Below, in pieces: positions 28,376 to 37,189 of a DNA stretch of 64,000 nt. The DNA is taken from assembly GCA_965219705.1 (NCBI GenBank), contig OZ244789.1, forward strand, positions 930,001 to 994,000, read 5' to 3'. Under the pieces are notes generated by a model. The model was not told the origin of the DNA and ran no database searches. It worked only from the letters and a program-made list of their open reading frames with translations. The DNA is from JAJECS01 sp965219705. GTDB taxonomy: Bacteria > Chloroflexota > UBA11872. The position numbers and the translations under genes were made by a program. The stretch's first letter is position 1. Each line of letters begins with the position of its first letter.

Positions 28376-28554
28376 TCGCGACCGATCTCGCTCGGCGAAT
28401 TGTCCGGCTGGGTTTCCGCGCTGAGTCGGCTACGCCATTTGCCGCGCACGTAGAACAGCGACAGGATTTCCTGCTGCGACAGTCCCTTATCGGCCAGATC
28501 GCGAATCTCACGGCGGATGCGATCGGATCGTTGGCGGGCGTTCTCCTGCGCCAT
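28372..28554 (-). CDS. Small hypothetical protein, 60 aa
   Basis: The ATG at 28552-28554 follows a GGGAGAT-type ribosome-binding site and gives a 60-residue, highly charged protein (MAQENARQRSDRIRREIRDL...). A central helix-rich part (LADKGLSQQEILSLFYVRGKWRSRL) looks like a small helix-turn-helix or adaptor, but no family was recognised. It converges on coaE with a four-base overlap. Coding status rests on the ribosome-binding site and the amphipathic composition, so it is uncertain. Confidence 0.5.
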   Translation of the reverse strand: MAQENARQRSDRIRREIRDLADKGLSQQEILSLFYVRGKWRSRLSAETQPDNSPSEIGRD

Positions 28555-28685
28555 CCTGCGATCTCCCAGCCCTGCTCGGCCGCGGCATAGCCAGCGCGGA
28601 GCGATAGTAGAGCGGTCCGTCGAGCGCCAGCAAGTGCCCGTGGCGCCCGGCGACATCCGGGCGGCCTTACACGCGATCGGCCTAG

Positions 28686-29496
28686 GGCCTGTTCACACTA
28701 AACGCTGAATAGCGTATCATGCCGGCATGGAACTCACTCAAGCGCAGTACGAACGGATCGCACCCTGCCTGCCGGTGCAACGCGGCAACATCAAGATTTC
28801 GAACTTGCAGGTGCTCAACGCCATCCTGTACGTCGCCGAGCATGGCTGTAAGTGGCGCGGATTGCCGCGTCGGTTTGGCAGATGGCACACCGTCTACACG
28901 CGGATGAATCGCTGGTCCAAGAACGGGGTCCTCGATCGGGTATTCGAACACCTGCAGCGCGAACAGATCGTGCGCATCAAGCTCGAGGCGGTCTCGCTCG
29001 ACAGCACCAGCGTCAAGGTTCATCCCGACGGCACGGGGGCGCTAAAAAAAACGGACCCCAGGCCATCGGCAAGTCCCGTGGCGGCTGGACCACCAAGATT
29101 CATATGGTTGCCGCGGATGCTCGCACGGCCATGACCTTCGCCCTCTCGCCCGGGCAGGCCCACGACGCCCCGGAAGGGCGCAAGCTCCTTCACCGCCTCG
29201 GGCCGCGGCCTGGGAACCTCGCGGTGGTGATGGACCGGGCCTACCAAGGCAACGAGACGCGCCAACTGGTCTTGGCGTTGGGGTTTACGCCGGTGGTTCC
29301 ACCACTCCGGTCGCGGGTCGATCCATGGGCCTACGACAAGGAGATCTACAAGCGGCGCAATGAGGTCGAGCGCCTGTTCCGGCGCCTGAAGGGCTTTCGC
29401 CGGATCTTCTCGCGCTTCGAGAAGCTCGACGCCCTCTTCCTCGGGTTCATCCTCATCGCCCTCATAGTCGATGCGCTGCGTTAGTGTGAACAGGCC
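28686..29496. mobile_element. IS5-family insertion sequence, IS427-like
   Basis: The 811-bp element has perfect 16-bp terminal inverted repeats (28686-28701 GGCCTGTTCACACTAA and its complement at 29481-29496). It is flanked by CTAG on both sides (28682-28685 and 29497-29500), the apparent target duplication. Because CTAG is palindromic, the exact border could shift by a few bases. It carries one transposase split over two frames. The right-hand CTAG also supplies the TAG stop codon of thrC. Both ends and the frameshift site look intact, so it may still be active. Confidence 0.9.
28727..29484 (+). CDS. IS5-family DDE transposase, -1 frameshift product
   Basis: The first frame (28727-29134) carries the N-terminal part and the first catalytic Asp in SLDSTSVKVH. 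The second frame, ending at 29484, carries the second Asp in VVMDRAYQGN and the IS5 signature Y(2)R(3)E(6)K as YKRRNEVERLFRRLK. A run of eight A at 29044-29051 is read CTA AAA AAA ACG in the first frame and is a classical A-AAA-AAA slippery site. A -1 shift there joins both parts into a transposase of about 250 residues, the usual IS427-group arrangement. The alternative is a disabling indel in the A-run. Confidence 0.88.
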
Positions 29497-30561
29497 CTAG
29501 TCGGACCACCCCAATACGCGCGTGACCGCGTCCACGCGGGGTGGCGCCTCAATCGCATCGTCGGACCAGCGCAGCGCGGTTTCCGGGTCTTTCAGGCCGG
29601 CGCCGGTGAGCACGCAGACCACCCGGTCGGCTGTGGCCGAGCCGCCCGCCCGTCGTTGCAGCAATCCGGCAACACCCGTGGCGGAGGCGGGCTCAACGAA
29701 CACGCCCATTTCTCGTGCGAGCAGTCGATAGGCGTCAACGATCGCTTGCTCGGGCACGGCTTCGATGGATCCGTCGGAGGCGTCGCGCGCCGCTGCCGCC
29801 TCTTCCCAGTTGGCCGGATTGCCGATGCGAATCGCCGAGGCATCGGTCACCGGATCGTCGATGGGATGGTCGTGCACCATGGGCGCGGCGCCCTCGGCTT
29901 GGAATCCCCGGAGCACCGGCGTCTGCGTTGCCCGCCCGGCCTTCCAATAGTCAACGAACCCGCGCCAGTAGGCGGCGATGTTGCCCGCGTTACCCACGGG
30001 CAAGTACAGCTCGTCCGGCGCGTCGCCCAGCGCATCCACGACCTCGAACGCCGCCGTCTTTTGTCCCTCCAACCGATGGGGATTGATGGAGTTGACGAGG
30101 ACCACCCCGTCGCGATCGGCCAGTTGGCGCACGATGGCCAGCGCTTGATCGAAGGTGCCGGTGACGGCCACGACACGCGCGCCGAGCATGCGGGTCTGCG
30201 CCATCTTCCCCGAGGCGGTGGAGTCGTGGGGGACCACGCACACGGTCGTGACGCCGGCGCGGGCCCCGTACGCAGCGGCCGACGCCGCCGTATTTCCGGT
30301 AGACGCGCAGATAAGCGCGCGCGCGTCGTCCTCAAGCGCCTTCGCCACCGCCACGACCATGCCCCGGTCCTTGAACGATCCGGTCGGGTTGCAGCCTTCG
30401 AGCTTCAGCCAGACTTCTCGGATGCCGGTTCGGGCCTCCAAGACGGGCGCGCGCACGATGGGGGTGCCGCCTTCGCCGATGGTGAGATCCGGGGCGCTGC
30501 CCGCGAACGGCAGGAACTCCAGATACCGCGCAATGACGCCGTCCGGGACGCTCAGCGTCAT
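29497..30561 (-). CDS. thrC: Threonine synthase
   Basis: ThrC converts O-phosphohomoserine to threonine using PLP. The 354-residue protein shows the Schiff-base lysine motif NPTGSFKDRGM, then CASTGNTAASAAAYGARAG and the glycine-rich LPVGNAGNIAAYW. The C-terminus ends LGWSD followed by a TAG that lies in the IS target duplication. It overlaps hom by four bases (ATGA), so both last steps toward threonine are translationally coupled. Confidence 0.96.
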   Translation of the reverse strand: MTLSVPDGVIARYLEFLPFAGSAPDLTIGEGGTPIVRAPVLEARTGIREVWLKLEGCNPTGSFKDRGMVVAVAKALEDDARALICASTGNTAASAAAYGARAGVTTVCVVPHDSTASGKMAQTRMLGARVVAVTGTFDQALAIVRQLADRDGVVLVNSINPHRLEGQKTAAFEVVDALGDAPDELYLPVGNAGNIAAYWRGFVDYWKAGRATQTPVLRGFQAEGAAPMVHDHPIDDPVTDASAIRIGNPANWEEAAAARDASDGSIEAVPEQAIVDAYRLLAREMGVFVEPASATGVAGLLQRRAGGSATADRVVCVLTGAGLKDPETALRWSDDAIEAPPRVDAVTRVLGWSD

Positions 30562-31859
30562 TCGAGCAGGTCCTCGATGCGAATCACGCTGGCGACCTCC
30601 GGCACGACGTCGAGCGCGGTGATGCGCCGCAGCGCGGGTTGCCAGTCGGCCTCGCGCGCGTCGTGCGTGAGCAGCACAAGCTCGGCACGCCGCGCGTCCG
30701 GGTCGACCTCTTTCTGCAGCACCGAAGCGATACTGATCGCGTGCTCGCCGCAGATCGCCGCGATGCGCGCCAGCACACCGGGCCGGTCCTGCACCCAGAG
30801 GCGCAGGTAGTAGCGCGAGATCATCTCTTCCATGGGCAGGACGCTGACCGGCCGGTCCAGCAGCACCGGAATTCGGTTGTGCGCCGCCCGCCGGATGTTG
30901 TGACCCAGGTCGATGAGGTCGGAGACGATGGCGCTCGACGTGGGCTGCGGTCCAGCGCCGCGGCCCATGAACATCGCGCGTCCCAAGAGGTCGCCGGAGA
31001 TGCGGACAGCGTTGTAGACGCCCTCGACCTGTCCCAAGAGAAAGTCGCGCTGCACCAGCGCCGGGTGGACGCGCGCTTCGATCGTGGCTCCACGGCGCTT
31101 GGCGATGGCCAGCAGCTTGATGCTATAGCCCAACTCCGCGGCGTATGTGAAGTCAGCCTGCGAGAGCCGGGTGATCCCTTCCCGATAGACATCCGTTGGC
31201 GCGACGCGCCCCTTGAACGCCAGCGTGGCGAGAATGGCCAGCTTGTAGGCCGTGTCATGCCCTTCGACGTCGTTGGTCGGATCCGGCTCGGCGTAGCCGA
31301 GCTGCTGGGCCTCGGCCAACGCGTCGGCGTAGCTCCGGTCGTGCTCCGCCATCTGCGAGAGGATGTAGTTGGTCGTGCCGTTGAGAATGGCGTGGACCTC
31401 CTCGATCTCGTTGGCGGCCAGGTCCTGCCGGAACGGTCCAATGAGTGGGATGCCGCCGCCGACGCTGGCTTCGAAATAGAGATCGAGATCACGCGCCGCG
31501 GCAAGCTGCAGCAGATCGACCCCGTGCGCCGCCATGACTTCCTTGTTGGCGGTGACGACGTGCTTGCCGGCTTCGAGCGCGCGGCGAAGGTATTGCTGGG
31601 CGGGCTCGACGCCGCCGAGGACTTCGACGATGACGTCGACGTCGGGGTCGTCAATCACGGCCGCCGGGTCAGTGGTGAGGCAATCGGCGGGAATGGGCGC
31701 GTCGCGGGGCTTGTCAGGGTCGCGCACGAGCGCGCGCTGAATGGTGATCGGGCGGCCGAGCTGCCGCTCCAGGGCGTCGGCGCGCGCGTCCAAGTTGCGC
31801 GCGACCGCCGATCCGACATTCCCAACGCCGAGGAGGCCGAGGCCTATCCCGTTGGACAT
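30558..31859 (-). CDS. hom: Homoserine dehydrogenase with ACT domain
   Basis: The 433-residue enzyme reduces aspartate semialdehyde to homoserine. It has an N-terminal NAD(P)-binding GLLGVGNVGSAVARNL, the TANKEVMAAHG block, GGGIPLIGPFRQDL, and the catalytic region LNGTTNYILSQM with YAEPDPTNDVEGHDTAYKLAIL. A C-terminal ACT domain (about 345-425) begins YYLRLWVQDRPGVLARIAAI, which suggests feedback control by threonine. It is followed by thrC. No leader peptide or riboswitch was found upstream. Confidence 0.96.
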   Translation of the reverse strand: MSNGIGLGLLGVGNVGSAVARNLDARADALERQLGRPITIQRALVRDPDKPRDAPIPADCLTTDPAAVIDDPDVDVIVEVLGGVEPAQQYLRRALEAGKHVVTANKEVMAAHGVDLLQLAAARDLDLYFEASVGGGIPLIGPFRQDLAANEIEEVHAILNGTTNYILSQMAEHDRSYADALAEAQQLGYAEPDPTNDVEGHDTAYKLAILATLAFKGRVAPTDVYREGITRLSQADFTYAAELGYSIKLLAIAKRRGATIEARVHPALVQRDFLLGQVEGVYNAVRISGDLLGRAMFMGRGAGPQPTSSAIVSDLIDLGHNIRRAAHNRIPVLLDRPVSVLPMEEMISRYYLRLWVQDRPGVLARIAAICGEHAISIASVLQKEVDPDARRAELVLLTHDAREADWQPALRRITALDVVPEVASVIRIEDLLE

Positions 31860-31938
31860 TCGTCGCTCACCCTAGCCCGCAGCACCCCGACGCGAGGCGG
31901 CACGCGCAGAATACCCGCCGCTTGCCGTCCTGGGGACG

Positions 31939-32616
31939 CTATGAGCCGCCTCGGGCCCGAATTCCGCGACGGCGGCTGACACCATTGTGGGCCAAGCGGT
32001 GGGCAAAGCGCAGGCCGACGTCGTTGGACGGGTAGTACTGCTCGTCATGGCCGGTGAGCACAAAGCCCGCCGCCTGGAGCATGCGAATCGCAGGGTAATT
32101 GCGCGCCTGGACGGTGGCGCAGAGCGCGCGGCTGCCACCCTGCCGCGCCGTCTCGACCGCCGCCCGCGCCAGGCGAACGCCGAGGCCGCGCCGCCGGCCG
32201 TGCGGCCGCACGGCGAGCATCCAGAGCGTGTCAACGGCGCGCGGCGCGTCGGGCACGACAAACGCGAAGCCGTCAACGACGCCGCGAGCGTCGGCCACGA
32301 TCAGAGACGCCTGCTCCGGCTGCGGCGGATCGGCCGGTCCGCCCCACAACGGATCGCGCAGGGTGATGGCGCGGGGAAGCCGCACTTGCGCAAAGCCGAC
32401 CATGGGCACGTTGGCGTGGACGCTCGCCTGGAGCTGCCAGACATACTCCGTCTCGTACGACACGTCCATGGCCCAACAGGCCGCCCAATCGGCGGCCGTG
32501 CCCGGCCGCAGGACGATGTGCTCGCCGGTGTCGCGGGCGCGCGGACGGCGCAAGGCGGTGAACTCGGGCTGCGGTTGGAGACCGGCGTGATCGGCAGCCA
32601 CGGTCCCCCAGGTCAC
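31939..32616 (-). CDS. GNAT-family N-acetyltransferase
   Basis: The 225-residue protein has the GNAT acetyl-CoA binding motif A, WMLAVRPHGRRRGLGVRLARAAVETA, and motif B-like residues NYPAIRMLQAAGF about 30 residues later. The substrate is not known. The first 30 residues are poorly conserved, so the start may be later. It sits 79 bp upstream of hom on the same strand and may share its transcript. Confidence 0.8.
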   Translation of the reverse strand: MTWGTVAADHAGLQPQPEFTALRRPRARDTGEHIVLRPGTAADWAACWAMDVSYETEYVWQLQASVHANVPMVGFAQVRLPRAITLRDPLWGGPADPPQPEQASLIVADARGVVDGFAFVVPDAPRAVDTLWMLAVRPHGRRRGLGVRLARAAVETARQGGSRALCATVQARNYPAIRMLQAAGFVLTGHDEQYYPSNDVGLRFAHRLAHNGVSRRRGIRARGGS

Positions 32617-32678
32617 AACGGCGCAGGCTCGGATGGCCGATGGTACCCCGTGCCGGGTGACGAACGAGGCCAGCGCGG

Positions 32679-33872
32679 CTAGGCGTCGCTCCGACCACGG
32701 AGTTCGGTCGAGGAGATGTCGACCCCAACCTCCGAGGACGGGATGGGCTGAAACAAGTCGGCGGCCGACGGGGGGACTCGCAGGTCGTCGAGCCGCACAC
32801 GAACGCCGCCGACCCGGCGCTCCGCGACGTGGAAGCGGGCGCCGAGCTCTCTAAGCTCCGTCATGGCTTGCGCAAACCCCTCAGCACCGCCGTAGTAGCG
32901 CGGCTCGAGAATGCGGGCGGCGGTATCGGCGCCAACCGCGAATGCAGCGCCAGGCAGCAGCCGAGCCTTGGCGACGAACGTCGGGGCGCGCGTGAGCACC
33001 ACTGGCGCCCGGCCACGAAACTGCGCGAGCCGCGCATCGAGATCGGTTGCGGAGAGCATGGGTTTGTCGACATTGGCGATGGAAATCTCGTAGGCCGCGT
33101 GCCCATCCGTGCGCCGACGGGCGGCTTCGAGCAGCGCGCTGTGGCCGTCGTGATGCGGATTGAACGATCCGGGCACGACCGCGCCGGGCAGCGGTCCGCC
33201 GGCCCGCGCGCGGCCGGTGCGATCGACCGTGGCCCAGGGCTGGTCGCCCCGCGCGATGACGTCACGCACATGGGCCAACGGAGCCGTGGTGACGCTCCAC
33301 CGCTCGTCCGCTTCGAGCGGGATCTCGATCTCGCGGCGGTCTGCCATGGCGTCCGCCAGCGTGCCAAGGATGACGAGTTCGGCAATTGCCTCCTCAGCCG
33401 CGCGTGTCCGCGCGCCCTTGCGCAGTCGCGCCGTGGCTTCCCAGGTCTGAAAGCCATCGACCACCGCCACGTGGACTCGATGGGAGCCCTTGCGCTCGCG
33501 GTCGGTGACCAGGGCGGCGGTGGCGCCCAGGCCAAGCACCGGGGTATGGGGCGTCTCGCGCAGCCGCAGCGCCCGCCGGTAGATGGACCGGGCGAGCTCG
33601 CGCGCAGTCTCCGCCGAGCAGCGCGACGCGGGCGGCGCACCCAGCAGCTCGGTCAAGGCCGGGCGCGCATAGGGCACCTGCGCCTCGAGCACCGTGCGCG
33701 AAGCGCCGGGACAAGTCAGCAGGCGCGGGATGACGCCCGAGCCGCCGCCGGTGACCGCAATCGCCACCATGGCTCGCGACGAGCGGATGACAGCGACAGC
33801 CGCCTCCAGCGCGGCGTCGCGCGCGGCGGCGTCCGTACTAGCCGAGGTCCACGAAGACACGGCCATCGGCAA
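32679..33872 (-). CDS. CinA/PncC-like domain fused to an NMNAT-like nucleotidyltransferase
   Basis: The 397-residue protein has two parts. The N-terminal half (about 15-165) resembles the CinA C-terminal (PncC, NMN deamidase) fold, with AVTGGGSGVIPRLLTCPGAS, CSAETARELARS and the later LGLGATAAL. The C-terminal half (about 225-390) is a cytidylyltransferase-like domain with VVPGSFNPHHDGH, whose (H/T)xGH site is HDGH, and DISSTELR, the NMNAT/CoaD ISSTxxR motif. These could be two consecutive NAD-salvage steps on one polypeptide. The start overlaps the Rieske gene by 35 bp; GTG 33860 is an alternative. Confidence 0.75.
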   Translation of the reverse strand: MPMAVSSWTSASTDAAARDAALEAAVAVIRSSRAMVAIAVTGGGSGVIPRLLTCPGASRTVLEAQVPYARPALTELLGAPPASRCSAETARELARSIYRRALRLRETPHTPVLGLGATAALVTDRERKGSHRVHVAVVDGFQTWEATARLRKGARTRAAEEAIAELVILGTLADAMADRREIEIPLEADERWSVTTAPLAHVRDVIARGDQPWATVDRTGRARAGGPLPGAVVPGSFNPHHDGHSALLEAARRRTDGHAAYEISIANVDKPMLSATDLDARLAQFRGRAPVVLTRAPTFVAKARLLPGAAFAVGADTAARILEPRYYGGAEGFAQAMTELRELGARFHVAERRVGGVRVRLDDLRVPPSAADLFQPIPSSEVGVDISSTELRGRSDA

Positions 33873-34203
33873 CGCGAGCGGGATAGGTTCTCACGCGGGC
33901 GCGCGAAGGATCGTGCAGCGAGCGGCCGGTGCAGAGGTTGTACTGCCAGCCATGCCAGGGACAGCGAAGCAGGCGGGAATCCGGGTCCAGGACGATGGGA
34001 GCGCCGGCCGTCGCGGCGGTAACCCGGTTACCCAGCGTGCCGCGTGACAAGGGCGCGCCCTGGTGGGCGCAGGTGTCGCGGAGGGCGTAGACCTCATCGT
34101 CCCAGCGCACCACGACGATGGCATGGCGCCCGATCTGCACACGGCGCGCACAGCGCTCGCCGAAGTCAGCGAGCGCCCCGACGTCATGCGCGGTCGAAGT
34201 CAT
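33838..34203 (-). CDS. Rieske [2Fe-2S] ferredoxin-like protein
   Basis: The 121-residue protein is a single Rieske domain. The cluster ligands are CAHQGAPLSRG (CxH) and CPWHGWQYNL (CxxH), the pattern of dioxygenase-type Rieske ferredoxins. There is no membrane anchor or oxygenase domain, so it should be a soluble electron carrier. It overlaps the amidohydrolase gene by 20 bp and the CinA-like gene by 35 bp, so the three are probably translated together. Its redox partner is not in the window. Confidence 0.9.
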   Translation of the reverse strand: MTSTAHDVGALADFGERCARRVQIGRHAIVVVRWDDEVYALRDTCAHQGAPLSRGTLGNRVTAATAGAPIVLDPDSRLLRCPWHGWQYNLCTGRSLHDPSRARVRTYPARVADGRVFVDLG

Positions 34204-35293
34204 AGAAGGCCGCTGCGTTGTCGGCCATGATGCTCTCCCGCATGTCGTCCGGAATGATGGACGGCACAGCCCGGTTGGGCGCGTCGAAGTCCCAGTGCGG
34301 GTAGTCGGTGGCGAACATGAGGAAGTCGTCGCGGCCGATCATGTCGATGATTTGCAGCAGGTGGCGTGGGTCTGACGGCTCCTCCATCGGCTGCGTCGTC
34401 GCCCGAAAGTGCTCCCGGATGTACTCGCTGGGCAGCTTCTTGAGCCACGGGATTTCGTCGCGCAGCCCCTTGTAGTTCTTGTCGAAGCGCCACATCAGCG
34501 CCGGCAACCAGGCAAACCCGCCTTCGACCAACGCGACGCGCAGGTCCGGGAAGGTCTCGAAGACGCCTTCGGCGACCAGGCTGAGCACCTGTGCTTCGAA
34601 GGCCTGCGGCATGCCCGTGTGGTCCTCGATGTAGTACGACGGCCAACCCGTGGCCGTGATGGGACCCGGGGCGCCGCCAAAGTGAATGCCAAGGGGCAAG
34701 GCCATGTCGCTCGCCGCAGCGAGAATGGGCCGGAATCGCCGGCGCCCGTAGGGCGCGGTGGAGCGCACGATCAAGAGCACTTGAACGAACCGCGGGTCCC
34801 GACCGGCGCGGCGGATCTCGGCGGCGGCCGCCTCGGGGTCTTCCGTGTTCACAACAATCGACCCGCGCCAGCGAGGGTCATGGTCCAGCCAGCGCGACGC
34901 CGTCACTTCGTTCACGGCGCGCGCGAGCGCGTTGGCGAAATCGAGGTTCGGCATGGTTGACGCCGGGTACAGCGGATTGAGGATGGCGGCCTCGATGCCC
35001 CAGGCGTCCAGGAGCTGCTCGCGGGCGAAGTCCGGGTCGCCGCCGGGCAGGCAGCCGCTCGGTGGGAAAGCGTCGCGGCGCGCCGCATTCTCATACAGGC
35101 GCGGATAGACGTTGCCGCCCGGCGCCTCAAAACCGGATTGCTCGATGTAGCTATGCCAGCGCGTCGCTAGAAATGGCAGCAGCTCGTCAATGGAGTTGAC
35201 GGCGTTGTGGACGTCGGCGTCGACGAGGGTCAGGCGCGTTTTGGCTCGCGATGCGGCCTGGACGTCAGTGTCGGGCAAAGCAGTGGTGACCAT
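34184..35293 (-). CDS. Amidohydrolase-2 family metal-dependent hydrolase
   Basis: The 369-residue TIM-barrel protein begins with DADVHN (the first metal-binding HxH-type strand, here DVH), has GIHFGGA in the middle, and ends with FATDYPHWDFD, the family C-terminal Asp motif. Such enzymes include decarboxylases and hydrolases of aromatic or cyclic acids such as ACMSD, often in degradation clusters. A direct overlap with a Rieske ferredoxin gene suggests an aromatic or cyclic substrate pathway, but no oxygenase is present here. The substrate is unknown. Confidence 0.86.
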   Translation of the reverse strand: MVTTALPDTDVQAASRAKTRLTLVDADVHNAVNSIDELLPFLATRWHSYIEQSGFEAPGGNVYPRLYENAARRDAFPPSGCLPGGDPDFAREQLLDAWGIEAAILNPLYPASTMPNLDFANALARAVNEVTASRWLDHDPRWRGSIVVNTEDPEAAAAEIRRAGRDPRFVQVLLIVRSTAPYGRRRFRPILAAASDMALPLGIHFGGAPGPITATGWPSYYIEDHTGMPQAFEAQVLSLVAEGVFETFPDLRVALVEGGFAWLPALMWRFDKNYKGLRDEIPWLKKLPSEYIREHFRATTQPMEEPSDPRHLLQIIDMIGRDDFLMFATDYPHWDFDAPNRAVPSIIPDDMRESIMADNAAAFYDFDRA

Positions 35294-35474
35294 GGCGGGC
35301 CTCCTTAGCCCCGATGGTGAGCTTGGGCGGCCCCGTCGTCAAGAATTCGCCCGCGCCGGTCGCCGTTGTTCGGTCACGGACACGGGGGTGGATCACCAGC
35401 GGGCGCCCACCAGGGGCGCCCCTACCGCGCTCGTCCAAGGGCGCGCTCGGCGCGACCGGATCGACAGCGACCAG

Positions 35475-36989
35475 CTACGCCAGGTTGTAGATCGCGCCGT
35501 ATTTGCTCGACAGGTGGCCCATGAGTGCGTCGACGCCGATTGGGGCGCCGGTGACGCGCTGCACCAGCTCGGGCGCGGTGTAGACGCGGCCATGACGGTA
35601 GATCTCGTGCCGCAGCCAGTCGTGCAACGTCGTGAGTTCGCCACGGAAGATGCGTTCGGAAAGGTCTGGCAGCGCGCGGCGGGCCGCGGCGAACACCTGG
35701 GCGGAAATGAGGTTGCCCAGCGTATAGCCCTGGAAGGCGCCGCCGATGGTGCCGTGGAACCAGTGCACGTCCTGGAGCGCGCCATCGCGGTCGTCCGGGG
35801 GCTCGACTCCCAGATCCTGGGAATAGCGCGCCCGCCAGGCGTCCGGCAGGTCGCGCACGGCCAGCCGTCCGTCGAGCAGCTGGAGCTCCAGGTCGAACCG
35901 CAGCATGACGTGCAGGTTGTAGGTGACCTCGTCGGCGTCGGTGCGAATCAGCGACGGCTGCACGTGGTTGATCGCCGGATAGAACACATCGAGCGGCACC
36001 GACCCGAGTTGCTCCGAAAATTCCGCTTGCAGGTGCGCGTACTGCCCCTGCCAGAAATCGAGGCTGCGCCCGACGAAGTTCTCCCAAAGCCGCGACTGGC
36101 TCTCGTGCATGCCGCTGGAGGCGCCCTCGCCCAGCGGAGTGCCCTCGAAGGCGGGATTGACGCCCAGCTCGTAGAGCGCATGCCCGGCTTCGTGCATGGC
36201 GCTGAAGAGATGCTCGCCGAGGAAATGCTCGTCGGCCCGCACGGTGATGCGCACGTCGTCCGCGGCGAAGCTGGTCATGAAGGGATGCGCCGTGTCGTCG
36301 ATGCGGCCGCGGTCGAAGTCGAATCCCATCAGCCCGACCACGCGGCGGGCGAAGGCGCGCTGGGCGTCGATGGGGAAGTGCCGGCGGACGACCTGATTGT
36401 CGTTGCGGGCTGCCGCGGTGATCCGCTGAAGCAGCGGAACCAGCCGCGCACGGAGCTCCGCGAACAGGACCGAAACCTGGGACGCGGTCATGCCCGGATC
36501 CTGGCGGTCGATCAGCGGATCAGCGACGTGCTGCGCGTTGGGCGTGAAGCCCGACAGCTGGCGGCTGAGATCAAGCGTGCGCTCAAGCATGGACTGGACG
36601 GCGGCGAAGTCGTTGGCGGGCCGCGCCTTCACCCAGGCCGCATATGAGGCTGCCGCATGTTCCTCGAGCGCAGCGGCAAAGTCAGCCGGCACGCGCATGT
36701 CGCGCTCGTAGTCGCGGCGAGTGACGCGGACGAGGGCAGCGTCGGGATGCTCGGCGGGCAAGCGCTCCGCGTGCGGCTCCAGGTCGTCGAGCAGCGAGCC
36801 GACGGCGGCATCGGTGAAGGCAGTATGGGCCAGCCGTTCGAGCGTGGCGATGTGCCGCCCGCGGGCAGCCGCGCCTTTCGGCGGCATGTAGGTGGTCTGG
36901 TCCCAATGGAGCACCGCCGCCGCCGCGCGCAGGTCGGAGACCTCGCGCAGCCGTCGGCGCAGCTCGTCAAGCCGTTGGTTCACGAGCAC
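35475..36989 (-). CDS. M32 family thermostable metallocarboxypeptidase
   Basis: The 504-residue enzyme is a Taq-type M32 carboxypeptidase, a cytoplasmic zinc- or cobalt-dependent exopeptidase with broad specificity. The active site is HEAGHALYELGVNPA, in which HExxH supplies two ligands and the base. The later HESQSRLWENFVGRS carries the third ligand, and the N-terminal region has WDQTTYMPP, all typical. Length matches the family. It stands alone with its own intergenic regions (180 bp downstream, 200 bp upstream). Confidence 0.95.
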   Translation of the reverse strand: MLVNQRLDELRRRLREVSDLRAAAAVLHWDQTTYMPPKGAAARGRHIATLERLAHTAFTDAAVGSLLDDLEPHAERLPAEHPDAALVRVTRRDYERDMRVPADFAAALEEHAAASYAAWVKARPANDFAAVQSMLERTLDLSRQLSGFTPNAQHVADPLIDRQDPGMTASQVSVLFAELRARLVPLLQRITAAARNDNQVVRRHFPIDAQRAFARRVVGLMGFDFDRGRIDDTAHPFMTSFAADDVRITVRADEHFLGEHLFSAMHEAGHALYELGVNPAFEGTPLGEGASSGMHESQSRLWENFVGRSLDFWQGQYAHLQAEFSEQLGSVPLDVFYPAINHVQPSLIRTDADEVTYNLHVMLRFDLELQLLDGRLAVRDLPDAWRARYSQDLGVEPPDDRDGALQDVHWFHGTIGGAFQGYTLGNLISAQVFAAARRALPDLSERIFRGELTTLHDWLRHEIYRHGRVYTAPELVQRVTGAPIGVDALMGHLSSKYGAIYNLA

Positions 36990-37071
36990 TCCCCTGAAGG
37001 CGTTTGCATAACCCGGTCAGTCTTCGAGTGTCCGCAGAGAAACCTGCGTGCGTCCAGGTTAAATCGGGCCT

Positions 37072-37096
37072 AGATTCCCGCTTTCGCGGGAATGAC
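37072..37096. repeat. Short palindromic repeat, copy 1
   Basis: An 8-bp inverted repeat, ATTCCCGC/GCGGGAAT (37074-37081 and 37086-37093) with loop TTTC, is followed by GACG. A near-identical copy, with the same flanking TAG and GACG, lies at 45247-45272. It resembles the REP-like palindromes scattered through many bacterial intergenic regions. Confidence 0.8.
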
Positions 37097-37189
37097 GAGC
37101 GGTGTTGCGCAGGCATGACGAGGAGGTACGCGAAGGTCTCCCTTCGCTCGGGGAAGCCGCGCGTCCGCACCGGAAGCCGTTACAGCGCA

